Shown piece after piece: positions 9,531 through 14,906 of a stretch of 24,444 bases of DNA. The DNA is from a virus. Position 1 is the stretch's first letter, and each line of letters starts with the position of its first letter. The stretch is from IMG/VR virus record IMGVR_UViG_3300035670_001202, positions 1 to 24,444 of that record; one strand, 5' to 3'. The translations under genes and the position numbers were made by a program. The notes below the pieces were generated by a model. The model made no database searches, was not told where the DNA came from, and was given only the letters and a program-made list of their open reading frames with translations.

Positions 9531-10292
9531 ATGAAGTATGGGATTATCGGCAGTGGTTCTGCCAACCCCAAGGTAGTACAAGACGGTTTGCTGGACATCG
9601 TTGATGGCGATGGCGAAGCGACATTTGTTATCCACGCACGCCGTGCTCCACAGGGAGCCGTTAGTGATGTCTATGACTTCTTGGTAGATAATGAAGTTCC
9701 CTTTGATGCTGTGCATCGCATTGATGACAATGCACCAAAAGCGTTGTTGAACTGTGCTATCAATGTCACCAAGACAGAAGACCCTGTAAAGTCCATTCTG
9801 GAAATGTGCGACAAGATTCTCCTTCTGTGGGATGAATCTAACGAGGAATCATCTGAGAAGTTGGCAATCATGTGTGCAGACGCTGGTAAAGCCATTCTGG
9901 ACTTGACTATGGCACTGACGCCTATTGTTATTGAGGGTTCGCCAGAACCTGAGAAAGTTGTACAAGAACCTGTACAAGTTGAAGAGACAGTTGATGTCTC
10001 ACCATTTAGCCGTGATGAGTTGATAAACATGAACATTGGAGTGCTTCGCCGTCAGGCTAAAGCAATGGGTGTTGAGAATGTTGGTAAGACCAAGGAAGAA
10101 ATTGTTGATGCAATCCTTGGATGTACACCAGAGGTAACAACTACTGCACCAGTGGTCTCTAGTGACTTCCATGTTCCACCCGTACAACTACCTAGCGAGT
10201 TCGCTGTTATTTCTTGGTACGAGAATGGGATTATGCAGGTGGCTCAAGCACCTGTTGAAAAGATTAAGCGACTACTTGGTGGAGGCAGTTAA
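9531..10292 (+). CDS. SLOG/Rossmann-like protein with SAP/Rho-N-like C-terminal motif, function unknown
   Basis: A 253-residue protein with a clear AGGAG site at 9519-9523. The N-terminus starts YGIIGSGSAN, a Gly-rich strand-loop, and a later strand-helix pair reads KILLLWDESNEESSEKLAIM, then GKAILDL. This order is typical of nucleotide-binding SLOG/DprA-like Rossmann folds. A Pro/Glu/Val linker (about 137-160) leads to SRDELINMNIGVLRRQAKAMGV followed by KTKEEIVDAIL (about 161-200), which resembles a SAP or Rho N-terminal nucleic-acid-binding helix pair. The last 30 residues are unrecognised. The gene is the last of the plus-strand late block and ends 21 nt inside the convergent Dps gene. Ligand and role are unknown. 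Confidence 0.5.
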   Translation: MKYGIIGSGSANPKVVQDGLLDIVDGDGEATFVIHARRAPQGAVSDVYDFLVDNEVPFDAVHRIDDNAPKALLNCAINVTKTEDPVKSILEMCDKILLLWDESNEESSEKLAIMCADAGKAILDLTMALTPIVIEGSPEPEKVVQEPVQVEETVDVSPFSRDELINMNIGVLRRQAKAMGVENVGKTKEEIVDAILGCTPEVTTTAPVVSSDFHVPPVQLPSEFAVISWYENGIMQVAQAPVEKIKRLLGGGS

Positions 10293-10706
10293 CTGCCAGC
10301 GCCACTTCTTATGCATGTCATCACGACCTGCTAAGAAATCCATAATGCCCTGCTCGCCAGCCTTCTCTGCTTCTTTGAACGCCTTGTTAACCGATTCAAT
10401 CAGACCTTCGTTGATGCGGAGGAGTTCCTTTGCCATTGCCTTTGGTTCGGGCTTCACATCCTTTGGCTCAATGGTGCGTAGACTCGTGAACTTACTGAGT
10501 GTGTACGGAGCGTACTCTCCCAACTTGCGTACATCTTCCGCAAGTGGGTCAATGGCTGAATAGACATCTTCATAAATCTCTGCGAATAAACCGTGGTACT
10601 GACTGAAGTCTTGTCCCTCAACATTCCAGTGAAATCCCTGTGCAACGAAATACATCGTTACCGAATCAGATAACACGGTCTTAAGAGAATCAGTAAGTGC
10701 GCTCAC
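10272..10706 (-). CDS. dps: Dps-like mini-ferritin (DNA-protection / iron-storage protein)
   Basis: A 144-residue protein. Two GTG codons are adjacent (10709 and 10706). I prefer 10706 because it gives GTGA overlap with the upstream stop and 7 nt spacing to AAGG. It shows the Dps ferroxidase pattern: FHWNVEG with His26, YHG with His38, then Asp53 and Glu57 in AIDPLAEDVRKLG. The spacings of 12, 15 and 19 match those of known Dps proteins. The position four after His38, Asp in Listeria Dps, is Ala here, with Glu next to it. The closing DFLAGRDDMHKKWRWQL matches the last Dps helix. Dps 12-mers oxidise iron with peroxide and can coat DNA. No Lys-rich N-terminal tail is present, so DNA binding is not assured. 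It is the distal gene of the minus-strand cassette. Confidence 0.85.
   Translation of the reverse strand: MSALTDSLKTVLSDSVTMYFVAQGFHWNVEGQDFSQYHGLFAEIYEDVYSAIDPLAEDVRKLGEYAPYTLSKFTSLRTIEPKDVKPEPKAMAKELLRINEGLIESVNKAFKEAEKAGEQGIMDFLAGRDDMHKKWRWQLTASTK
10277..10304. terminator. Hairpin at the convergent gene junction, possible two-way terminator
   Basis: The 14-bp perfect palindrome GGCAGTTAACTGCC (10284-10297) is flanked, after a 2x2 mismatch, by a second short stem TGGTG/CGCCA (10277-10281 with 10300-10304, one G-U pair). It lies exactly where the plus-strand and minus-strand genes overlap, and the plus-strand stop TAA (10290-10292) forms part of the loop. There is no clear T-run on either side, so a classical intrinsic terminator is uncertain. 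Confidence 0.45.
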
Positions 10707-10972
10707 CACTTCACCTTGTCAGCCCAATATGCGGCGCTCAACTTGCCCTTCTTAATGTTCTTTGCATGACGAGCCTTAAATGAATCGTTGCGTGCAGAAC
10801 CATCAGGAGAACCCTTTACACCCTGCTGACCAAAACGAATTGTCTTGATTGTGTCGCCATCTTTAGCAACAACAATGTGAGACTTTGTAGGGTGGTCTGG
10901 TGTTGCCTTAGGCTTGTTGTAACCAGACACACCTGCACGCTCAAGGCGTGGGTCTTTCTTGCTCTCAGCCAT
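10703..10972 (-). CDS. Small basic protein of unknown function (KVKW C-terminus)
   Basis: An 89-residue basic protein with no transmembrane segment or known catalytic motif. Visible blocks are GYNKPKATPDHPTKSHIVVAK (about 17-37), a central DGDTIKTIRFGQQGVKG, and the C-terminal SFKARHAKNIKKGKLSAAYW ending KVKW. I recall similar short proteins from other aquatic phage genomes but cannot name the family with certainty. Its start overlaps the stop of the Cys-rich gene (TAATG), and its stop overlaps the Dps start (GTGA), so it is translated as part of one unit. A nucleic-acid-binding role is only a guess from the charge. Confidence 0.7.
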   Translation of the reverse strand: MAESKKDPRLERAGVSGYNKPKATPDHPTKSHIVVAKDGDTIKTIRFGQQGVKGSPDGSARNDSFKARHAKNIKKGKLSAAYWADKVKW

Positions 10973-11076
10973 TACTTCTTTACCTTGCTACGAGCACCCT
11001 TACAGGTCTTGCAATCACACTTGCAACCTTTGTCAGGCTTTCCTGCTTTGCATCCGCATCCACATTTTGCGCACAT
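10972..11076 (-). CDS. 34-residue Cys-rich, metallothionein-like peptide
   Basis: A tiny gene that fills the gap between two minus-strand genes. Its ATG (11076-11074) overlaps the upstream stop and its TAA (10974-10972) overlaps the downstream ATG, both as TAATG. This fit on both sides is good evidence that it is real. The peptide has 8 Cys in 34 residues (positions 2, 5, 7, 9, 18, 20, 22, 25), arranged as CxxCxCxC and CxCxCxxC, plus many Lys and no aromatic residues. That composition is typical of metallothioneins, which bind Zn, Cu or Cd in thiolate clusters. It could instead be a small structural zinc-binding peptide. The neighbouring Dps gene makes a metal-handling role plausible. Confidence 0.72.
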   Translation of the reverse strand: MCAKCGCGCKAGKPDKGCKCDCKTCKGARSKVKK

Positions 11077-11333
11077 TATTTACTTCTCGCTTTCTTAGAG
11101 GCTTCTTCAGCCTTCTTAGTGTTGGGCACAAACTGCTTTCCTTTTTTTGTGCCTTCTTTTTTCTTTTTGCTGGTAGCCGCATACTCTTCATCACTTAGTG
11201 ATTCAATTGCTTTCTTAGGAAGATATCTCTCCCCAGTTGCATTCTTACCTTGAGTAGAAGGCTTACCAGATTTTGTTCCCCACTCTTCTTTGGTCCACTT
11301 GTCCAAAGATTTTTGAGACTTCGCTTTAGCCAT
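11076..11333 (-). CDS. Small Lys-rich protein of unknown function
   Basis: An 85-residue, very Lys-rich soluble protein. Visible blocks are QKSLDKWTKEEWGTKSGKP (7-25), TGERYLPKKAIESLSDEEYA (33-52) and a C-terminal half made largely of Lys, Ala, Glu and Ser. The stretch from WTKEEW to LPKKAI recurs, as far as I recall, in short proteins of phages and environmental bacteria without known function. Start and stop both overlap the neighbouring genes (TGATG and TAATG). The charge suggests contact with nucleic acid, but no named fold can be seen. Confidence 0.7.
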   Translation of the reverse strand: MAKAKSQKSLDKWTKEEWGTKSGKPSTQGKNATGERYLPKKAIESLSDEEYAATSKKKKEGTKKGKQFVPNTKKAEEASKKARSK

Positions 11334-11533
11334 CAGTCTTTATACCCTCCGCCTTGTGCTTTGTATTCCTTAGCAAGCATCTGGGCTTTTCGTGCAGACC
11401 ACTCACCTGGGTCTCCACCTTTGCTTCCAGCCTTAATCTGATTAAACAGTTTCTTCCTAAGTGCAGGTTTGGTGTAGTTACCCGCCTCGTTTACCTTGGA
11501 CTCTTTTTTATCGCTTTGTTTCTTTGTAGCCAT
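11333..11533 (-). CDS. Small Lys-rich protein, first gene of the minus-strand cassette
   Basis: A 66-residue basic protein with the blocks VNEAGNYTKPALRKKLFNQIK (14-34), GGDPGEWSARKAQMLAKEYK and a GGGY end. I recall this pattern from short uncharacterised phage and bacterial proteins. No Shine-Dalgarno sequence precedes the ATG, and a TAAAAT box lies only 6 nt upstream, so the mRNA may be leaderless. It opens the five-gene operon that ends with Dps and is coupled to the next gene by TGATG. Confidence 0.68.
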   Translation of the reverse strand: MATKKQSDKKESKVNEAGNYTKPALRKKLFNQIKAGSKGGDPGEWSARKAQMLAKEYKAQGGGYKD

Positions 11534-11539
11534 TGGACT

Positions 11540-11545
11540 ATTTTA
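11540..11545 (-). promoter_or_regulatory. Putative -10 box TAAAAT for the minus-strand cassette
   Basis: On the minus strand TAAAAT is followed by AGTCCA and then the ATG of the 66-residue gene. Transcription would start at or next to the ATG, which fits the absence of a ribosome binding site. The best -35 candidate, TTGCCC, is 21 nt away, too far for a standard promoter. Confidence 0.35.
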
Positions 11546-11561
11546 GCCCACAAATGAATGA

Positions 11562-11582
11562 TGCAGGGGCAAAACCCCTGCA
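11562..11582. repeat. Perfect 8-bp inverted repeat in the divergent region
   Basis: TGCAGGGG and CCCCTGCA are separated by CAAAA. The GC-rich stem has no T-run in either direction, so an operator or an mRNA structure is as likely as a terminator. It lies just upstream of the minus-strand -10 box. Confidence 0.5.
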
Positions 11583-11674
11583 CCACTCTGAGCAACCAAC
11601 ACAGGGTACAACCAAGTGTTGGGGAAAGAGTGTATCATCAGTACCCCACAGTAATCAACAGACGGAGCAACTAA

Positions 11675-12166
11675 ATGTCAACCAAATTTGGCGGTCCTTT
11701 CCTAGCCTTTCCCCGATGGGTTTTACCCTATTTGCAAGGGGATTCAACCGCCAAAGCAGTGCTCTTGGAACTACTGGTGTACATGCGCCCTGAGACCCAG
11801 ACAACCACGACCTCATACAAGTACATTGCCGAGCAGGTAGGTGTAGACAGGCGCACAGTTATCCGTGCCATTCAGCGTCTGGAATCGGCTGGTGTCATCA
11901 TCAGAAAGCACCGTGGGACCAAGGGGCATAACCTGTCCAATGCCTTTCTCATCAACTTCAACAACCCCCAAGCCATGGAGGGGGTAGTGTCACCCATGAC
12001 ACTAGGTGGTGACACTGGTGACACTAGGGGTGGTGACACCCATGACACTACCCTAGTGTCACCCATGACACCCAATAAAGAGTATAAGAATAAGAGTAAA
12101 AATAAGAGTACCCATATCAAGAGGCAGACTGAGGGGTATGACGATGTGGAGGTCAGTCGTGTCTGA
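11675..12166 (+). CDS. Winged-helix replication initiator, lambda O-like in layout
   Basis: A 163-residue protein with GGAG at 11664-11667. Residues about 1-95 contain a winged-helix domain: an N-terminal helix rich in Leu and Tyr, then SYKYIAEQVGVDRRTVIRAI as helix-turn-helix and RLESAGVIIRKHRGTKGHNL as wing. This is the kind of DNA-binding domain seen in phage replication initiators. Residues about 103-145 are a low-complexity linker of repeated GDT, SPMT and KNK units, encoded by the DNA repeat cluster at 11985-12110. The protein ends in YDDVEVSRV. The following genes are a partner protein, a helicase loader and DnaB. Together this resembles lambda O, whose gene also contains the origin. 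A plain transcription regulator is the alternative. Confidence 0.7.
   Translation: MSTKFGGPFLAFPRWVLPYLQGDSTAKAVLLELLVYMRPETQTTTTSYKYIAEQVGVDRRTVIRAIQRLESAGVIIRKHRGTKGHNLSNAFLINFNNPQAMEGVVSPMTLGGDTGDTRGGDTHDTTLVSPMTPNKEYKNKSKNKSTHIKRQTEGYDDVEVSRV
11985..12071. repeat. Iteron-like TGACAC repeat cluster with two palindromic units
   Basis: Plus-strand TGACAC starts at 11997, 12010, 12019, 12034, 12043 and 12066. The reverse form GTGTCA starts at 11987 and 12056. The first palindrome, TAGTGTCACCCATGACACTA (11985-12004), has perfect 8-bp arms around CCCA. A second copy, TAGTGTCACCCATGACAC, sits at 12054-12071. The two inverted units frame the four direct copies, making the whole array roughly symmetrical. 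Confidence 0.85.
12074..12110 (+). repeat. AT-rich direct repeats, possible DNA-unwinding element
   Basis: AATAAGAGTA occurs at 12089-12098 and 12101-12110, with a close variant AATAAAGAGTA at 12074-12084. The stretch from 12074 to 12110 is almost all A, T and G on the plus strand and abuts the TGACAC array. It encodes the Asn/Lys/Ser-rich end of the linker in the initiator protein. Confidence 0.6.
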
Positions 12167-12548
12167 TGATTGGGGACCAGCCTTCGGAGAAGACCCAGAG
12201 GCAAAAAAAGAAACGCCGAAAAAGACACCGAGAAAAGACACCTTGTTTGGGATGACCACCTACTTCTCGGAACTGTTGCCGAGAGACGCTTGGGGCAAGT
12301 TGAACTCCCCCGTGAACTTTCCAGCGATGTCAAAAGGATTAAAGAAACTTCGTGATGCTGGTTACACCTCAGACCAGATTCGTAGCATGATGGAACTGTT
12401 CATCGTGGACATCAAGAGAAAGCCACTGACAGAAGGTGTTGCTCCGTGGCGTGCCTTCCTTGCTAATCTTGACGCTCTCGCCACACGAGCAACCAACCAG
12501 CAGAAACCAGAGAGTTATGACGATGTTGAAACTGACCGAAGGCTTTAA
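12159..12548 (+). CDS. Replication partner protein, possible second half of the initiator
   Basis: I chose GTG 12159 because GGAGG (12148-12152) lies 6 nt upstream, giving 129 residues and an 8-nt overlap with the initiator gene. In-frame ATGs at 12138 and 12144 are possible but have poor spacing. The N-terminus is charged and Lys/Pro-rich. Residues about 32-110 form a helical domain (TYFSELLPRDAWG, then SKGLKKLRDAGYTSDQIRSM, then PWRAFLANLDAL), reminiscent of the C-terminal helical parts of phage replication proteins. It ends PESYDDVETDRRL, which repeats the YDDVE motif at the end of the upstream initiator. It likely works between initiator and helicase loader, but no family is certain. Confidence 0.55.
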   Translation: MSDDWGPAFGEDPEAKKETPKKTPRKDTLFGMTTYFSELLPRDAWGKLNSPVNFPAMSKGLKKLRDAGYTSDQIRSMMELFIVDIKRKPLTEGVAPWRAFLANLDALATRATNQQKPESYDDVETDRRL

Positions 12549-12550
12549 TC

Positions 12551-13207
12551 ATGGGTGAACTTCGTAGTCAAAAATACTGGCGCAACAGACCAGCAGAAGA
12601 GCGTGTCCGTAACACTGCAATCCCTAAGAGATTCCGCACACAAACCTTGGACACATTCAAGCCACTAGAGAAAGACAGGGAGTCCTTAGACCTCATCCAC
12701 AAGTGGGTTGATAAAGCACCAGACATGGTGGAAGACGGTCAAGGTTTGTACATCTGCGGAGGAACGGGTTCAGGAAAGACACACCTGGCTCAAGCATTGT
12801 TGAAGAGAGTTGTTTATACGAACAACCTCTGTGGCATGTTCATTACTTCTGAGAAGTACATCCAGATGTCATACAACGAAATCAAGTTTGGTGATGAACT
12901 TCCAGAAGGCTATGAAGACCCAAACACAATGAAGTATCTGCAAGAAGTTTTTGACATCGTTGTTATTGACTCTCTTGGCTCAGAGAGGCCGACAGACTTT
13001 ACGAAGCGCACAATTGTTTCGTTGATTGAATCTCGTTACCATAACCAGTTGACAACAATCATCACAAGTACATACAAGCCAGCAATGCTTGACCAGTTGT
13101 ACGGAACCAGTCTTCAATCAATTATCAAATCCAGTTGTTACATTGCGCCATTGAGGGGCGATGACTATCGCATGTCAGAATGGTTGGAAAAGGGAACGAC
13201 TAGATAA
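12551..13207 (+). CDS. DnaC/IstB-like AAA+ helicase loader
   Basis: A 218-residue protein. The N-terminus (about 1-60) is basic and helical, with PKRFRTQTLDTFKP, a usual lead-in of DnaC/IstB proteins. Walker A is GGTGSGKT (70-77). Walker B is FDIVVIDSLG with Asp140; the second acidic residue of the family's DD/DE is Ser here. A C-terminal part with TIITSTYKPAMLD (sensor 1 region) and SIIKSSCYIAPLRGDDYR follows. These ATPases load DnaB onto origin DNA. The place between the initiator genes and DnaB matches lambda P or DnaC function. The stop overlaps the next start (TAATG). Confidence 0.82.
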   Translation: MGELRSQKYWRNRPAEERVRNTAIPKRFRTQTLDTFKPLEKDRESLDLIHKWVDKAPDMVEDGQGLYICGGTGSGKTHLAQALLKRVVYTNNLCGMFITSEKYIQMSYNEIKFGDELPEGYEDPNTMKYLQEVFDIVVIDSLGSERPTDFTKRTIVSLIESRYHNQLTTIITSTYKPAMLDQLYGTSLQSIIKSSCYIAPLRGDDYRMSEWLEKGTTR

Positions 13208-13647
13208 TGCAGGGCAATGACATCATTGATTACGCACCACTGGCACAAGGGGTTGTGTTTGATGGACTTCTTGCGTCACCACCTGCTGGTTCAAAATCTT
13301 TTCTAGAAACAATTCAACGCAGGCGTGATAACTGGGATGCTGTTATGCGTTTGTGGGAACCACACGAGTTACCAATCAAAGCATTGTCCGACAGTGTCAA
13401 TCGTTTAGGTCTTGGAACAGATGTGTACACATTCATCCATGAAGATGCAGTAGATGCAATTGACCACTGGTTGTTACGCAAAGGGATTAGTTGCCCTGTG
13501 TACTACTACGAATCTCCAGAACTTTTGGAATACGACTTGCGCTTTAGTCGTGCAGTGCGTATCATCTACACCTCTAACGAAGAGGTCGCTCAAATCATTG
13601 GTCCACGAGCCACGGTTGTGAGCGCAGAAAAGGCATGGGCACCATAA
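13207..13647 (+). CDS. Unknown protein between helicase loader and helicase
   Basis: A 146-residue soluble protein, TAATG-coupled on both sides. No known motif is evident. The middle alternates strands and helices: TDVYTFIHEDAVDAIDHWLL, then GISCPVYYYESPELLEYDL, then AVRIIYTSNEEVAQIIG, then ATVVSAEKAW. This could be a small alpha/beta (Rossmann- or HAD-like) fold with no visible active site. The tight placement between loader and DnaB suggests a replication-associated role, but the sequence does not show which. Confidence 0.6.
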   Translation: MQGNDIIDYAPLAQGVVFDGLLASPPAGSKSFLETIQRRRDNWDAVMRLWEPHELPIKALSDSVNRLGLGTDVYTFIHEDAVDAIDHWLLRKGISCPVYYYESPELLEYDLRFSRAVRIIYTSNEEVAQIIGPRATVVSAEKAWAP

Positions 13648-14906
13648 TGGCTAGTAGCGAACATCTGCTAATCAGCAAAATCATCCAGAGTGCAAGCGTT
13701 ACCGAAGTCGTAGATGCAGGTGTCCGACCTGACCACTTCACCTCTGAGTTGTCAACGGTGTACATGTGGATTCTTAGTTACTGGCGTGAGTACAGCGCAG
13801 TACCAACACCACGAGTTGTTAAACAACAGTTTGCTGACCTGCAATTAGTCAACGCAGAAGCAGAACCTTTTCCACGACTCATTGATGAGTTGTACATGGC
13901 GTACAAACACAAACACCTTGTGCTTGCTGTTACAGCCGCAACTCCATCACTCAATAACCATGACACAGACGAAGCGACAAAGATTCTCTCTGAGGGTTTG
14001 CAAAAAGCGGCGCTAGAGGTTGCACACCTTCGTGATGTTGACATCATCCAATCTTGGGAACAGCGTATTGAGCGTTACCGAGAAATGCGTGACACGCCAA
14101 ACTTCTTGCGTGGTATTCCAACAGGTTTCAATGGTCTTGACAAAATCACCGCAGGCTTTCGCCCACAGCAGTTGATTACCTTCGTAGGTGAAGCCAAGAA
14201 AGGTAAGTCATTGATGACACTCATCATGGCTCAAGCGGCTCACGCACATGGCATCACACCAATGTATGTTTCGTTTGAAATGAGTATTGAAGAGCAAGAG
14301 GCTCGCTATGACGCATTGGTTGCAGGAGTGTCACACAACAAAATCATGCGTGGCGATTTGAATCTCGCAGAACTAGAGAAGATTGAACAGTCCATCAAGA
14401 TTCGTAAGAACATGCACCCATTCATCATGACAGAAGATGCTTCATCATTGACTACTGTTAGCGCCATCGCTGGAAAGATTCAGCAGTACAGGCCAGGTCT
14501 TGTCATCGTTGACGGTGTATACCTGATGGATGATGAGAACGGTGAACCTAAGGGAAGTCCACAAGCATTGACTAACATCACCCGTGCGTTGAAAAGACTT
14601 GCACAACGGTTTGATGTTCCTTTGATTGGTACCACACAGGTTCTTGCGTGGAAACTTGGTAACAAGAAATCACGACAAATTACATCGGACTCAATTGGTT
14701 ACACCTCGTCATTCGCACAGGACTCAGACCTAATCCTCGGTGTTGAATCAGACCCTGATATTGACAACCAAGCAATTATCCGAGTTGTTCTTGCTCGTAC
14801 AGCACCAAAGGGTGAAGTGCGAATCAAGTGGGATTGGGACAACATGAACTTCACCGAAGTAGGAGAAGACGGAGAGGAGGCGGACAATGATGGCTGGTAC
14901 TACTGA
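13647..14906 (+). CDS. dnaB: DnaB-like replicative DNA helicase
   Basis: A 419-residue protein starting at the TAATG ATG (13647); the in-frame ATG at 13635 would add four residues. The N-terminal domain (about 1-150) is helical, as in DnaB (EHLLISKIIQSA, then FTSELSTVYMWILSYW). The C-terminal RecA-like domain opens with RGIPTGFNGLDKITAGF, has Walker A GEAKKGKS (181-188), MYVSFEMS with the motif-1a Glu, and Walker B GLVIVDGVYLM. The motif-H3 region reads GTTQVLAWKLGNKKS, and the end has DLILGVE and VVLARTAPKGEVRIKWDWD. It unwinds the fork as a hexamer and partners the primase just downstream. The C-terminus is acidic. Confidence 0.9.
   Translation: MASSEHLLISKIIQSASVTEVVDAGVRPDHFTSELSTVYMWILSYWREYSAVPTPRVVKQQFADLQLVNAEAEPFPRLIDELYMAYKHKHLVLAVTAATPSLNNHDTDEATKILSEGLQKAALEVAHLRDVDIIQSWEQRIERYREMRDTPNFLRGIPTGFNGLDKITAGFRPQQLITFVGEAKKGKSLMTLIMAQAAHAHGITPMYVSFEMSIEEQEARYDALVAGVSHNKIMRGDLNLAELEKIEQSIKIRKNMHPFIMTEDASSLTTVSAIAGKIQQYRPGLVIVDGVYLMDDENGEPKGSPQALTNITRALKRLAQRFDVPLIGTTQVLAWKLGNKKSRQITSDSIGYTSSFAQDSDLILGVESDPDIDNQAIIRVVLARTAPKGEVRIKWDWDNMNFTEVGEDGEEADNDGWYY

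Larger units (their letters stand above)
11534..11674. promoter_or_regulatory. Divergent regulatory region between the minus-strand cassette and the replication genes
   Basis: A 141-bp non-coding stretch, the longest in the window, between two divergent operons. It holds the TAAAAT box for the minus strand, a perfect 8-bp hairpin (11562-11582) and a 7-bp inverted repeat CCAACAC/GTGTTGG with a 13-nt spacer (11596-11602 and 11616-11622). A TATCAT at 11633-11638 might be a plus-strand -10 box, but no matching -35 is seen. An ACGGAG site precedes ATG 11675. The inverted repeats could be operators. Confidence 0.5.
11985..12117. other. Candidate replication origin (iterons plus AT-rich stretch)
   Basis: This lies inside the initiator gene. 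An 87-bp cluster of eight TGACAC/GTGTCA hexamers is followed directly by about 45 bp of A-rich DNA with its own direct repeats. This order (initiator-binding repeats, then an easily melted region) is that of lambda-type origins within gene O. A codon-level explanation (repeats of Gly-Asp-Thr) exists, but it would not produce the perfect palindromes on both strands. Confidence 0.62.

Noticed and set aside
10877-11557. Several plus-strand open frames across the minus-strand cassette
   Set aside because: They arise because Lys-rich genes (AAG/AAA) read as CTT/TTT on the other strand and lack stops. The minus-strand genes have start-stop coupling, while these do not.
11633-11638. TATCAT as a plus-strand -10 box for the replication operon
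   Set aside because: No -35 or TGn extension at the right distance; kept only as a remark in the regulatory-region entry.
11985-12071. Repeat cluster as a CRISPR array
   Set aside because: Repeats are only 6-20 bp with irregular spacing of 9-23 nt and occur on both strands; no spacers of regular length.
11872-12333. Minus-strand open frame opposite the initiator and its partner gene
   Set aside because: The translation is low-complexity Ser/Leu/Pro and the frame crosses two plus-strand genes with good start signals.
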